From: Tanypteryx hageni
Taxonomy: Eukaryota > Arthropoda > Insecta > Odonata > Petaluridae
DNA length: 64,000 bases
Direction of reading: 5' to 3'
Assembly: GCA_028673005.1 (NCBI GenBank)
Contig: CM054120.1
Location: 74,635,533 to 74,699,532, forward strand
A model generated the notes under the pieces. The model saw only the letters and a list, made by a program, of their open reading frames with translations. It did no database searches and was not told the origin of the DNA. The translations under genes were made by a program, and so were the position numbers. Positions 32,445-44,096 of the stretch are shown one piece after another (position 1 is the stretch's first letter; every line of letters starts with the position of its first letter).

Positions 32445-33677
32445 TTAGCGGAGGTTGAGGCCAGGCGGAGAGAAAGAGTCGAGAAGATGGATATGTGCTA
32501 GTTCCCAGTGTCGGAGAAGGGGGGCAGGAGTGTCATAGGGTAAAGCGCGAATAATCCTAACATTGGAGCAACTATTAAAGGGAACATTGTGGGTATTAGC
32601 ATGTAATGCAACTGGGAGGGGGCGTCTGAGAGAAACGCTATTCCGGTGACCGTTCATTCGGATGTTTAACGGATTGCTGGTGAGGCCTATGTAAAACGTG
32701 GGACAAAGGGTGCAGGTAAGAAGGTAAATGACGTTACGGGTGGTGCAGTTGCTTCTGGAGGTGATGGGGTAGGTGATGTTGGTGGAGGGACTCGAGAAAG
32801 AAGATGATGGTAGGTGGATAGGGCAAGTGAGGCAGCGAGGTTTTCCGCAGTGGTGGGAACCTATTGGAAGAAGCGTGGTAGAAGTGGGAAGATCCTTCCT
32901 CCACAAGATATTTCCCAAATTTGGGGGCCGGCGGAAGGAGAGGAGCGGAGGATTGGCAAAAAGGTTGATAAAGAGGGACTGATGGGAGGAAGAGGTAAGA
33001 ATTGGGTGGGCAGCATGAAGGATTGTTTTGAGAGCTTCGTGGATACCAGGATGGAAAAGTGTCGTAAGAGTGAGTGGAGGGATAGATGCAGGAATAGTGG
33101 CTGTGTGAGGATGAGATCCAATGTGGGTAGGCGTCATTGCCCTATGGATCTGTTCGCGGACCAAGACTGGAGGGTAACCACGTTTGAGAAGAGCATCCTC
33201 GAGGACAGAGTAATACTCTAGAAGGGATGCTCTATCGGAACAAAGCCTCCATCCTCGACGAGCAAGGGCATAGGGGATAGAGGTTTTGGTATGAAGGGGA
33301 TGGCAGCTATCAAAGTGGAGGTATTGGAGGCTGTTGGTGGGTTTGATGTGAACACAGGTGCGGATTTGGCTGTCTTGAAGGTAAAGATCGACATCCAGGA
33401 ATGTGACGTGGGAGGTAGAGGATTGGTGGGTGAAGGACAGTGAAGGATGGGAGGAGAGACGCGAGAGAAAGGAAAGGAGAGAGTCAGGTCCATGCGTCCA
33501 AATGAGGAAGACATCGTCGATGTATCTCAGCCACAAAAGTGGTCTGAGTGGAACGTTGAGGAAGAGTCTTTCCCATTCTCCAAGGTAGCAATTGGCGTAT
33601 GAAGGCGCCATTCGGGTGCCCATCGCAGTGCCTCTAATTTGAAGGTAGTGACGACCATCGAAAGAGAAGTTGTTCAA
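32445..33677 (-). pseudogene. A1 polyprotein, C-terminal part: RT palm and GIY-YIG endonuclease
   Basis: A 410-codon frame starting after a nonsense codon. In order: RT motif B ([20 protein letters not shown], residues about 11-30), catalytic LLWLRYIDDVFLIW (about 47-60), FLDVDLYLQ, a Cys-rich linker CGKPRCLTCPIHL, then the GIY-YIG domain VIYLLTCTLCPTFYIGLTSN with the conserved LNIRMNGHRNSV Arg helix, ending GLNLR. The RT copies the element; the nuclease nicks the target. The upstream stop (CTC TAA TTG where A2 has CTC AAA TTG) makes this copy a pseudogene. Confidence 0.85.
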
Positions 33678-33700
33678 TTAGAGCACCATTGCTGCCAAGT

Positions 33701-35290
33701 CTAATAAGAAATGGGAGGAAGGTCTTGCGTCGGGTGGTCTTGAGTCCAGGAGTTTACTAAGGGCAGAGAGTCCATCATCGTGGGGGATGTTTGTGTAGAG
33801 GGAACAGACATCGATAGTGGCCAAAATGGTATTGGGTGGGAGAGGAAAGGGGAGGTGTTTGAGACGTTTGAGAAAGTGGTTAGTGTCTTGGATGAAGGAA
33901 GGGAATTGACGAATGAGAGGTTGTAGGTGAGGTCAACGAAGGCGGAGATGCGTTCTGTAGGGGAATTAAAGCTGGCAACAATGGGGCGGCCGGGGATGTT
34001 GGGTTTATGGATTTTAGGGAGAAGGTAGAATGTGGGTGTGCGGGGTTTGTTGGGGATCATTAGAGCAATGGCGGAATCGGAAAGGCCTTCCTGTTTGCCT
34101 GAGAAATGAAGATAGGACGAAATTTGGTAGGAGTGGTGGTCTGTGGGGTTGGAAGTAAGGTGATGGTAAGAGGTTTCGTCAGAAAGTTGGCGCTCGGCTT
34201 CCTTGTTATATTTGGCGCGATCCATCACAACCGTGGTGGTGCCCTTGTCGGCAGGGAGGATGATGATATGGTCAAGATGTTTGAGTGTGGATATGGCATG
34301 CCTTTCACGTCTGGTAAGATTATCTGTATGGTCGATAAGGTCGGAAAAGTTAGGTTGGGAGATTCTGGAAAGGATATAATTGAGGTATTGTTCGACCGGG
34401 TGTAGGGAAGGAAGGGTGGGTGGAATGTATTGGGAAGGAGGTTTGAAGATGGAAAAGGTAGGTGGGAGGCCGGGAGGGAGTTTTGGGTTGGCAGAGGTGA
34501 GAGAGTCTTCTTTGGGAGGGTTAGTTTTTAGACGTAGTGTGCGGGCAAAGGACTGGACGTCGGCAAGGAGGCGAAAATGATCAAATTTGGTGGTGGGACA
34601 AAAGGAAAGGCCGCGTGAGAGGAGTTCATTCTCGGCAGGGGGAAGTACGTGGGAGGAAAGGTTCAAGACTTCATCTGGTTGGCAAGATGAAGAGGTGGTG
34701 GCAGGAGTGTGCGAAAAATATGAGCGCTTCAAAGGTTTGCGGGTTAGGAAAGTGTGGGTCTTTTTCAGGATATGAAGTGATGGTGGCGTTGGGAATCCCA
34801 GGAGATCCGCAAGACAGGGAGTTTGGCCAATGAGTGGCGGGGAAGAAGGTGGTTTGTTGACCTCGCCAGCTGATATAAATGGAAGAGGAAGACCTAGTTT
34901 GAGGTGCCGGACGCAAAGCAGAGAGAGTTTACGGAGAAGTCTGTTGCGATGTGCGGTGATATCATTAGCCGCTTGAAGGAAAGCGGCACGAAGGTCGGAT
35001 ATGGATTGCGAAGAATGACGAAGATAAAGAACGAGAGACTTACAATTAGCGAAGTGGGAGTTAGAGAGGGTGGTATAATGGTGTATGGTGGAACGGATAA
35101 TGTGGATAGAGGCGAGGTGATACGTGAGGGCTAGGGAAGCGCGTATAGGGGGAGGAAGACCTGAAAGAGGAATTCTGATGGTGAGGCATTTGGGGGTGAG
35201 TCCAAGTGCAAGGCAGGAGTTGAGGAATTCAATCTGGCAGTTTAGGGTAATGTGTCTACGGAGATGATAACGGAGACGGGTCAGTTCCAT
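33701..35290 (-). pseudogene. A1 polyprotein, N-terminal part and RT fingers, frameshifted
   Basis: Starts MELTRLRYHLRRHITLNCQI at 35290 with a good context (CACCATGG). It includes the RT fingers ILPADKGTTTVVMDRAKYNK and LLPKIHKPNIPGRPIVASF. After AFVDL (about 33930) a 2-bp deletion relative to A2 shifts the frame; motif A (DVCSLYTNIPHDDG) is then in another frame. Together with the stop at the start of the C-terminal frame, two lesions disable it. Confidence 0.85.
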
Positions 35291-35381
35291 GGTGGAAGAG
35301 AAAGATAAGAGGAAAAGACGACAGGAAAGAAACGTAAAGATATAGACAAAAAAGGAGAAAAAAGGACGGTAAATATATTAA
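35291..35381 (-). promoter_or_regulatory. A1 leader between intron-like segment and start codon
   Basis: A pyrimidine-rich 5' leader (minus strand) of about 90 nt between the acceptor CTTTAG at 35382 and the ATG at 35290. No promoter motif is assigned. Confidence 0.4.
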
Positions 35382-35720
35382 CTAAAGGAAAAGAAAAGGT
35401 AGTGATGAGGGTGGCAACAAGGTGTTGAGGGAAGCCCAGCGGACACTCACCAAGTTGAGGACCAAGCTGGCAGGCTGCTGGGGGCGTCGAAGAGACACGT
35501 AAAACACACGAACACAAAAACACACGCAAGCTTATCGGGCCTAAGCCCTTCTTCAGCGAAAGAGTAACGTAAAGTGACACACTGGGCGGGGAATGACAGG
35601 GTGATGTGGGAAGGTTGATGATTGGAGGAGGTGGGGAGTAGGAGGGGTGGATAGCCAATAAAGAGGGAGTGTGGTAAGGGAAAGTGCGAATAACTACAAT
35701 GTAACAAGGAGACATTGTAA
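35376..35720 (-). repeat. Terminal repeat shared by A2 (3' end) and A1 (5' end)
   Basis: Nearly identical to 32089-32430. It contains a degraded hammerhead-like string (GCTGAAGAAGGGC, GGCCCGATAAGC) near 35529-35556 and a 69-bp intron-like segment at 35382-35450. Sharing of one repeat shows that A2 and A1 are arranged head-to-tail. Confidence 0.85.
35382..35450 (-). other. Intron-like segment in the family A terminal repeat
   Basis: Minus strand: donor G/GTGAGTGTCC at 35450, acceptor TTTTCTTTTCCTTTAG at 35382, length 69 bp. The copy in A3 (48338-48270) keeps length and sites (GTAAGTGTCC, CTTAAG). Introns are known in Penelope-like elements, including a short one in the 5' region. Confidence 0.55.
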
Positions 35721-35734
35721 GGGGGCTAATAGGG

Positions 35735-37345
35735 TTAACGGAGGTTGAGGCCAGGTGGAGAGAAAGAGTCGAGAAGATGGATATGTGCTAGTTCCCAGTG
35801 TCCTAGAAGGGGGGCAGGAGTGTCATAGGTTAAAGCGTGAATAATCCTAACATTGTAGCAACTATTGAAGGGGACATTGTGGGTATTGGCGTGTAATGCA
35901 ACTGGGAGGGGGTGTCTGAGAGAAACGCTATTCTGGTGACCGTTCATGCGGATGTTTAACGGATTGCTGGTGAGGTCTACGTAAAACGCGGGACAAAGGG
36001 TGCAGGTAAGAAGGTAAATGACGTTACGGGTGGTGCAGTTGCTTCTGGAGGTGATGGGGTAGGTGATGTTGGTGGAGGGACTCGAGAAAGAATATGAAGG
36101 TAGGTGGATAGGGCAAGTGAGGCAGCGAGGTTTTCCGCAGGGCTGGGAGCCTATTGAAAGAAGCGTGGTAGAAGTGGGAAGTTCCTTCCTCCACAAGATA
36201 TTTCCCAAATTTGGGGGCCGGCGGAAGGAGAGGAGCGGAGGATTGGCAAAAAGATTGATAAAGAGGGACTGATGGGAGGAAGAGGTAAGAATTGGGTGAG
36301 CAGCATGAAGGATTGTTTTGAGAGCTTCGTGGATACCAGGAAGGAAAACTGTCGTAAGAGTGAGTGGAGGGGCAGATGCAGGAATAGTGGGTGTGTGAGG
36401 ATGGGATCCATTGTGGGTAGGCGTCATCGCCCTATGGATCTGTTCGCGGACCAAGACTGGAGGGTAGCCATGTTTGAGAAGAGCATCCTCGAGGACAAAG
36501 TAATACTCTAGAAGGGATGCTCTATCAAAACAAAGCCTCCATCCTCGACGAGCAAGGGCATAGGGGATAGAGGTTTTGGTATGAAGGGGATGGCAGCCAT
36601 CAAAGTGGAGGTATTGGAGGCTGTTGGTGGGTTTGATGTGAACACAGGTGCGGATTTTGCTGCCTTGAAGGTAAAGATCGACATCCAGGAATGTGATGTG
36701 GGAGGTAGAGGATAGGTGGGTGAAGGACAATGAAGGATGGGAGGAGAGACGCGAGAGAAAGGAAAGGAGAGAGTCAGGTCCATGCGTCCAAATGAGGAAG
36801 ACATCGTCGATGTATCTCAGCCACAAAAGTGGTCTGAGTGGAACGTTGAGGAAGAGTCTTTCCCATTCTCTAAGGTAGCAATTGGCGTATGAAGGCGCCA
36901 TTCGGGTGCCCATCGCAGTGCCTCTAATTTGAAGGTAGTGACACCCATCGAAGGAGAAGTTGTTCAATTTGAGCACCATTGCTGCCAAGTCTAATAAGTA
37001 ATGGGAGGAAGCTCTTGCGCCGGGTGGTCTTGAGTCCAGGAGTTTACTAAGGGCAGAGAGTCCATCATCGTGGGGGATGTTTGTGTAGAGGGAACAGACA
37101 TCGATAGTGGTCAAAATGGTATTAGGTGGGAGAGGAAAGGGGAGGTGTTTGAGAAAGGATTTAGTGTCTTGGATGAAGGAAGGGAATTGACGAATAAGAG
37201 GTTGTAGGTGGGAGTCAACGAAGGCGGAGATGCGTTCTGTAGGGGAATTAAAGCTGGCAACAATGGGGCGGCCGGGGATGTTGGGTTTATGGATTTTAGG
37301 GAGAAGGTAGAATGTGGGTGTGCGGGGTTTGTTGGGGATCATTAG
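35735..37345 (-). pseudogene. Penelope-like copy A2: open RT and GIY-YIG frame, 5' truncated
   Basis: One uninterrupted frame of about 535 codons from the RT fingers (LMIPNKPRTPTFYLLPKIHK) through motif A (TTIDVCSLYTNIPHDDG), motif B ([15 protein letters not shown]), WLRYIDDVFLIW, CGKPRCLTCPIHL and the GIY-YIG domain. Its GIY-YIG core reads TCTLCPAFYVDLTSN, so the Gly after Y-V/I is Asp: a key change. The 5' end stops abruptly at (TA)n(TG)n at 37346, losing the first third; the codons before that come from the microsatellite. Confidence 0.8.
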
Positions 37346-37347
37346 AT

Positions 37348-37406
<59 letters not shown>

Positions 37407-37408
37407 AG
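37346..37408. repeat. (TA)n(TG)n microsatellite at the A2 truncation
   Basis: Compound TA then TG repeat directly at the 5' truncation point of A2. Confidence 0.95.
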
Positions 37409-37427
37409 TCTCTGCAACCTCATTTCT

Positions 37428-37468
37428 TTACCTGAAGATGATGTATCACATTGAAACCCGGGTCAGAG
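37428..37468 (+). ncRNA. Hammerhead-like motif of another Penelope-type end
   Basis: CUGAAGA (37432-37438), one extra U, stem II GAUGU/ACAUU, GAAA, and a long self-complementary stem III ACCCGGGU, then C. Stem I is not convincing. It starts 20 bp from the microsatellite, the usual place of terminal repeats here. Confidence 0.4.
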
Positions 37469-38011
37469 CAAAATATTAAAAGCTGTGGAAAGTACAGTTT
37501 TCATTTTGTTAGTTCAATATATGAATGAATTAAAATATTTCTAAGAACAATTTATACAGATTACATTGATGTTGGTTAAATACTAAAAAAAAACAGATAA
37601 ATCGTTTTTCTGACAAGGGTGCCAGTTGGAAAATGAGTTATTTTGGGCTTGTCACATCGTTGTACAGCATTTTACCCCAAGTTATTTCCAAGGTGACAGA
37701 GAAAGTGTAACTAATATGCATGTTTAGTTAACCCAATCCTGGAACAGTTAACTCCAAGAAAGGTGGAGTGAAAAATAAAGAATAATTGTACATTTTAAAT
37801 TCAATGTGAATGATTTACTCTTTCATCTCATTTTGTTCACCTAGATGTGTAGTGTGATTCTTCATTAAGTAGTTATCATTTATTAATTCAAAAATGAATT
37901 ATCAAGTTCATCTTATGGTTGAGATAAAAATTGAAAAATAATTTTTCTCCAGTAGCTGTTAAAATATTTGGAATGTCAGATGAGTATTTTGGCTAAAAAG
38001 CAACTGTCATC
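37469..38011. other. Intronic, nothing recognised
   Basis: AT-rich DNA without coding or repeat structure. Confidence 0.4.
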
Positions 38012-38205
38012 TACAGTCAACCTCGGTTATAACGAATCTTTGGATATAATGGATTTTTTTCATTCTCCAACCATTTTACTATGCTATATCACTGTAACTA
38101 GCTTGGTTACACCTGTCTCCTGTATAATGGATCTTTGGTTATAACAGATTTCTGTAGCATTCCCTAACATTAATTTTCCTCGGCTATAACATTTTTGATG
38201 CAGGA

Positions 38206-38616
38206 GTGATGGAATTTTCCAACATCCCTCTTCTCTGGCCTGGCTCACTGACCTCCTCCTCTCTCCCCCAGCTTTTGTGCCATCTCATGTCCCGCTACAC
38301 AAGCACCTGCGTAAGATTCCATGAGGGCCGAAATGAATACGAAGATGCTGGCCATAACAACCATAGCGGCATCCATCAAGAAGTTCTCGGGCTTCGCCAT
38401 GATGATCAAGGGCCTCCAGAACACCTTGGAGGCACAGGCCCTTGCTTCCTGAGTACCTCCCATCCCTGCATTGGCCCCCACGACTCCCGCATGCGCTACG
38501 TGCAACGCAGGAGTAAATATGGAAAATATCACGCGAAATAGAGAGAGGAAGTTAAAGGAATGGACCCACCACTTCTCCAGAATGAGCGTGTGGTGATTCC
38601 CCCAGAGTAGAGACAA
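38206..38616. other. GC-rich island with overlapping ORFs on both strands
   Basis: A plus frame (38206-38541, 111 codons) and a minus frame (38616-38245, 123 codons, with hydrophobic AMVVMASIFVFISALM) overlap. A plus-strand acceptor-like CTCTCTCCCCCAG precedes it at 38259-38271. No family is recognised; possibly captured host sequence inside the Tigger-like element. Confidence 0.35.
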
Positions 38617-38939
38617 TTAAACTATCGGAATGCGTCGCACACGTCACACGTATAGATACCCTCTACCAATAGTACTTACTTAAACTTAAGTGTAAGATGA
38701 TATTTTAATTTAATGAGATAAATAATAAATGGAATGTGTATGTAATAATGATATGTACACTTAACTAGTCCTTTTTCTTCTTCAACCCTTTTTGCCTCAT
38801 ACATAACGATTTTAATTGATGCAGCAATATCAAACTTCCTCTGTTCTACTATCCATCATTTCCTCCTATAGTTGTGGCCATTTAAGACCAAGCTTATGAA
38901 GAATGTTTCTCTTTTCTCATCCGCTTCAGTTTTTCCTTG

Positions 38940-39110
38940 TTTTCTTCATTCATGGATTATTTTTTCTGTGGAAGCTGGACCGAAATGACGTGCTGCTGCT
39001 CGGTTGCCATGCATTTTTGCATATTGAATCACTTGAAGTTTATAGGTAATAGTGTAGGCATATATTTTCATTCTTATAGCCATTGCGATCTCAATAAACC
39101 TAACATTATT
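38940..39110 (-). pseudogene. Transposase N-terminal helix-turn-helix, copy 2
   Basis: Minus frame reads [20 protein letters not shown], then [16 protein letters not shown]. This is the N-terminal DNA-binding helix-turn-helix found in many Tigger/pogo-like and related transposases ([21 protein letters not shown] ... WRKQ). The frame breaks soon after. Confidence 0.6.
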
Positions 39111-39136
39111 TATTCTAGATATGTATAAAATATTTA

Positions 39137-39241
<105 letters not shown>

Positions 39242-39356
39242 ATGTCAACAAGGTGTTGGGATGAGGAAACCCAGTGAACACTCACCAATCAGACGACTTC
39301 AGGTTGGCGAGGCCCCGGGGATGTGGAAGCGACACACGTAAAAGAACACTAAAACA

Positions 39357-39988
39357 GCAATGCCAATGAATGGGAGGAACGCTTTCTTGACATTTCCCCC
39401 AGACCACTCCTATGGCTGAGGTATATTGACGATATTTTTCTTCTCTGAACACATGGACCCGACTCCCTACAATCCTTTTTACAATGCCTCTCATCCCACC
39501 CCACGCTTTCCTTCACCCACCACTCCTCTGCCTCCAATATCACCTTCCTGGATGTCGATCTCTCCATCCGGGAAAACAAAATCCACACCAGCGTGCACCT
39601 CAAGCCTTCCAACCGCCTTCAATATCTCCAGTTCGACAGCTGCCATCCCCTCCACACCAAAACCTCTATTCCCTACGCCCTAGCCCGACGAGGGCAGAGA
39701 ATCTGCTCGGACAGAGATTCCCTGTCCGAGTACTGCTCCACCCTCTAACATGCCTTCTTACAGCGCGGATACCCGCCGGATCTGATCCGAGACCAAATCC
39801 GGCGGGCAGTCGCACCCGCCAACCCTAACTCCCACCCCAATACCCACACCACCACCGATTCCACCCTCCAACTCACCCTAACCACCCTGTATTTCCCCGG
39901 CATCCACGACATTCTGAAAAACATCCTGAAAGCCGCCCACCTTATCCTCTTATCCTCCCCTCACCAGATTCCATTTCCCAGACCACCG
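39357..39988 (+). pseudogene. B1 reverse transcriptase remnant
   Basis: Frames with shifts and stops: NEWEERFLDI, LLWLRYIDDIFLL (stop follows), then FLDVDLSI and the thumb region shared with family A (RLQYLQFDSCHP). The N-terminal two thirds of the RT are missing. Confidence 0.7.
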
Positions 39989-40489
39989 ATGCTCTCCTTC
40001 CACCATCCCCCTAATCTGGCAAATATTCTATGGAAGAAAGAACCCCCAGCACCCACGCCTTTACACCCTGCCGGATCTTACCCCTGCGGTAGACCCCGAT
40101 GTCTAACATGCCCAATAAACCCCCCCTGCAATTCCTTCTCCAGTCCCACAACCAACATCACCTACCCCATAACTTCCACCACCAACTGCACCACCCGCAA
40201 TATCATTTACCTCCTGAGATGCACCCAATGTCCCGCCTTTTATGTTGGCCTCACCAGCAATCCCCTCAACATCCGCATGAACGGCCACCGCAACAGCGTC
40301 ATTCTCAAGCGACCGCTGCCGGTGACCGTTCATGCGAACAAACATAATTTAAAGTTTAACAACTGCTTCACAGTGAGAGTCATTCGCGCTCTCCCCGACA
40401 ATGCTTCGGCTCCCAAACTCAGTCAGTGGGAGCTTTCGCATATCCATCTCCTAAACTCCTTCGCTCCCCCTGGCCTCAACCTTCGATAG
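39989..40489 (+). pseudogene. B1 GIY-YIG endonuclease frame
   Basis: An open 166-codon frame: CGRPRCLTCPINPP linker, TNCTTRNIIYLLRCTQCPAF then YVGLTSNPLNIRMNGHRNSV, ending GLNLR. The GIY-YIG elements (IIYLL, FYVGLT), Arg and His/Asn residues are preserved. B2 has the same frame with about 5 differences, so both are young copies. Lacking a complete RT in cis, it is classed as part of a truncated element. Confidence 0.75.
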
Positions 40490-40627
40490 CTTTTCACTCC
40501 CTTTCTGTCTTCTCCCAACACCCTACCAATCCCCAACCCCCTCCGTATCCTCCAATCCTCGACCTTTCCGCACTACCCTTCCACCCCCATGCCTCCACCC
40601 AGTGTCACAGCCATCAGTTCTCTCTCT

Positions 40628-40662
40628 GTAGCTGATAAAGGAGTAGTTCCGAAAGCTTCTAC
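40628..40662 (+). ncRNA. Hammerhead-like motif in B1 terminal repeat
   Basis: GUAG (40628-40631), CUGAUAA (G8 changed to A), extra A, stem II, GAAA, AGCU stem III, U, then CUAC, which pairs perfectly with GUAG. Compared with B2 it has better stem I but a damaged core. Confidence 0.4.
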
Positions 40663-40830
40663 GTTTGTGATGTTTCTGTGTTTTAGTGTTCTTTTACGTG
40701 TGTCGCTTCGACATCCCCGGGGCCTCGCCAACCTGAAGTTGTCTGATTGGTGAGTGTTCACTGGGTTTCCTCATGCCAACACCTTGTTGACATCCATATA
40801 TCCATTTTACCTTTCCTTTTCCGTAAGCTG

Positions 40831-41039
<209 letters not shown>

Positions 41040-41482
41040 TATGAATATACATGAATTCTACTGTTCCATGACATTAATCACGCTATTCAACTAAAACATC
41101 GCAAACGTGCTGAAATTGTAATCACTGTGAACGGACATGTATTAGCGTAATAATGAAAATGCATCCTCGGAATTCATGTTGCATAAGGTATTGCTGCATT
41201 TTAAAAAAATTTTCACTATTATAAATAATGAATATTTTAATATTTTTCTGACATATGACTGCCAATTATTCCATTTTGGGGTTGTGTTCGTTAGTGTCAA
41301 TATTGAGAACAATAATAATCTTACCTTTGGCATATAAGATTTTGGGGATAATTTTTCTGAAAAAGAGTGCATCTTATATGCCAGAAAATATGGTAATTTC
41401 ACCGAACATCAGATATTGCGGACTTCGGTTATAACAGAATTTTGCCGCCCCCTTAGTGATCTGTTATAACTGAGGTTGACTG

Positions 41483-42255
<773 letters not shown>

Positions 42256-42492
42256 CAGCAGAGAAAGTTTTTGCTGTTCTAGTGTTTTTGAACTTGAACA
42301 CACTTTTCCACTTTCACCATTTTTTAAATTTTGTTTTCCCGCTTTCAACAAATGTTTTCCTTGTTCCTTCAAAAATGATAAATCAAGGTTTAATTGAATA
42401 TAGTTCTAGTGGACTTTGTGAATATAGTTCTTGCTTAAAGCATGTGATCCCTTGTAAATTACACTAGTGAAGGATAATTTAAATATACTTAC

Positions 42493-42558
42493 ATAAAAGA
42501 GAACAGTTGCAATTCTATTTCCAGTTCCTAGTGACTTGAAGGCATTCTTTTCTTCTCT
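42493..42558 (-). CDS. P4HA: Prolyl 4-hydroxylase alpha subunit, short exon
   Basis: A 66-bp exon between acceptor TTTTTACCAAAG and donor TAT/GTAAGT. It encodes REEKNAFKSLGTGNRIATVL then FY. The LGTGNRIAT(W/V)LFY string is conserved in the family and leads directly into MSDV of the next exon. It is too short to appear as a stand-alone frame and was found from the splice sites. Confidence 0.93.
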
Positions 42559-43216
42559 CTTTGGTAAAAAAAACAGGATTCGGCATTAAAACATGACATT
42601 GATAAATCAATATATAAAATAATAAACTAACACATGAACATGTAAAATGTTATACATATTTGTTTGATTAGTGTTTTTATTCTGACTGTTATAGCATTTC
42701 ATTTCTGATAAAATGACAGTTACTTACAATCCTTTACATAAATAAGAAAGATTAATAATAATGATCTTGATTTATTCTGTTTAACATGATTTCACTTTAC
42801 ACTATTTAACTATAACACGATTTACTTACAGCATGTAATGAATTCTTTGATGTTAATGTACTTTGGCATGACTAATGCAGAAAATCCTTCTCATGCTGGT
42901 TTGCAAGCTAAAGTTTGGAACCTTAGCTTGCAAACCATCTTTTTCAGTCAAGTCGTAATGAAGCATAACAGGCAAGCAAAAGTTAATGGAAAAGCTGATA
43001 AGCTCTATAATTAGCTAATGTGGGAAGGAAAACAAACAAATGCGGCTTGTCGCAGCAACATTGGGTAATTAAGACCTAATATCTTGATATCAGCAAAATT
43101 CGTTTTTTAGGATTAGCTGCAATTGAGGTAGCATTTGAAAAACTATGCGAGAGACATTTTTTGCAGAGAGGATTGTTCCAAGATACTTAATTTACTCATA
43201 ATATACCTATGAATAC
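42559..43216. other. Intron of the hydroxylase gene
   Basis: AT-rich. A short inverted repeat GGTTTGCAAGCTAAAG / CCTTAGCTTGCAAACC lies at 42898-42938. Confidence 0.45.
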
Positions 43217-44096
43217 TACTGTATTTACCCAAATCCAAGACAAGGGTATTTTCTAAATTTCACCTTGCAAAAATCGGGGATTGTCTTAAATTCGAGTACA
43301 AAGTTGTATACTGTATATACATCATGGTCAACTGATCATGCATCAAATCACTGCGCTTCAATTCCTGGTGTGTCAATTCATCACACAATGACCTCATCGT
43401 GCACTAATTCATCGCTAGACAAATTTGTCGCGAGATAAAATAAAAGGCGAGACACCATAACTGGTGTATGGAAGGGGGATACACATGTTTGGTTGGGAGT
43501 CACCCTCGACCATACACCATCCAATGTATCTTGCATAATTCGCAAAGAGAATTACTATTCATTCTGACATTATCGAAATATGAAGAAAATTTTTTTTGTG
43601 GAAAAGTGTCTTGCCCTGCCATTCACCAATCATGATGAATTTGTCTTGCAACAAGTTTTTCAAGAGATGAATTGAGGCGTGATGCGTTTGGTGTGCGATG
43701 TTTTGACAGGTGATGATTTTTTGGTGCAACTAACTGACCGCGACAAGTTGTCATAGACTGTGTTTACGGTTTCATCAATGTTTTTAAACAAATGAAATGT
43801 GAGATAAAATAATTGTATTTATTTAAAATCTTCATTGCAAACTTATAATCCGGAATTCAATTATGAGTAAATTTTAAAATTACACTTAACAAATTCTTTT
43901 TTTTTTCAGACAAAAATTTTTAACAAACCATTTCAATTAATGAACAAACTAGTATACATATACTGAATACATGTGTTTGAAATCTACACTAAATATAGTG
44001 AGTGAGAAATTAGGTCAAAAAATCTTTTTTCTGTTTTGACAGTGCTAAATGGGGGGTTAGATTCGGGGTTGTCTTGGATTCGGGTAAATATGGTTA
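43217..44096. mobile_element. Long-TIR MITE, about 0.88 kb
   Basis: Left TACTGTATTTACCCAAATCC continuing AAGACAA; right, inwards, CCATATTTACCCGAATCC continuing AAGACAA. TA target implied. No coding sequence. Confidence 0.7.

Larger units (their letters stand above)
32072..35375 (-). mobile_element. Penelope-like element, family A, copy A1 (near full length)
   Basis: Read on the minus strand: 5' terminal repeat shared with A2 (35720-35376), leader, ATG at 35290, RT and GIY-YIG coding to 32445, 3' region and a second terminal repeat (32430-32091) ending at (TA)9. It carries one frameshift and one nonsense change, so it is not autonomous. It lies in an 11.7 kb intron of the hydroxylase gene, on the same strand as that gene. 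Confidence 0.85.

Noticed and set aside
32773..34916. Plus-strand frames over the family A elements
   Set aside because: They are antisense shadows of the RT and endonuclease coding frames, caused by the GC-rich codon use.
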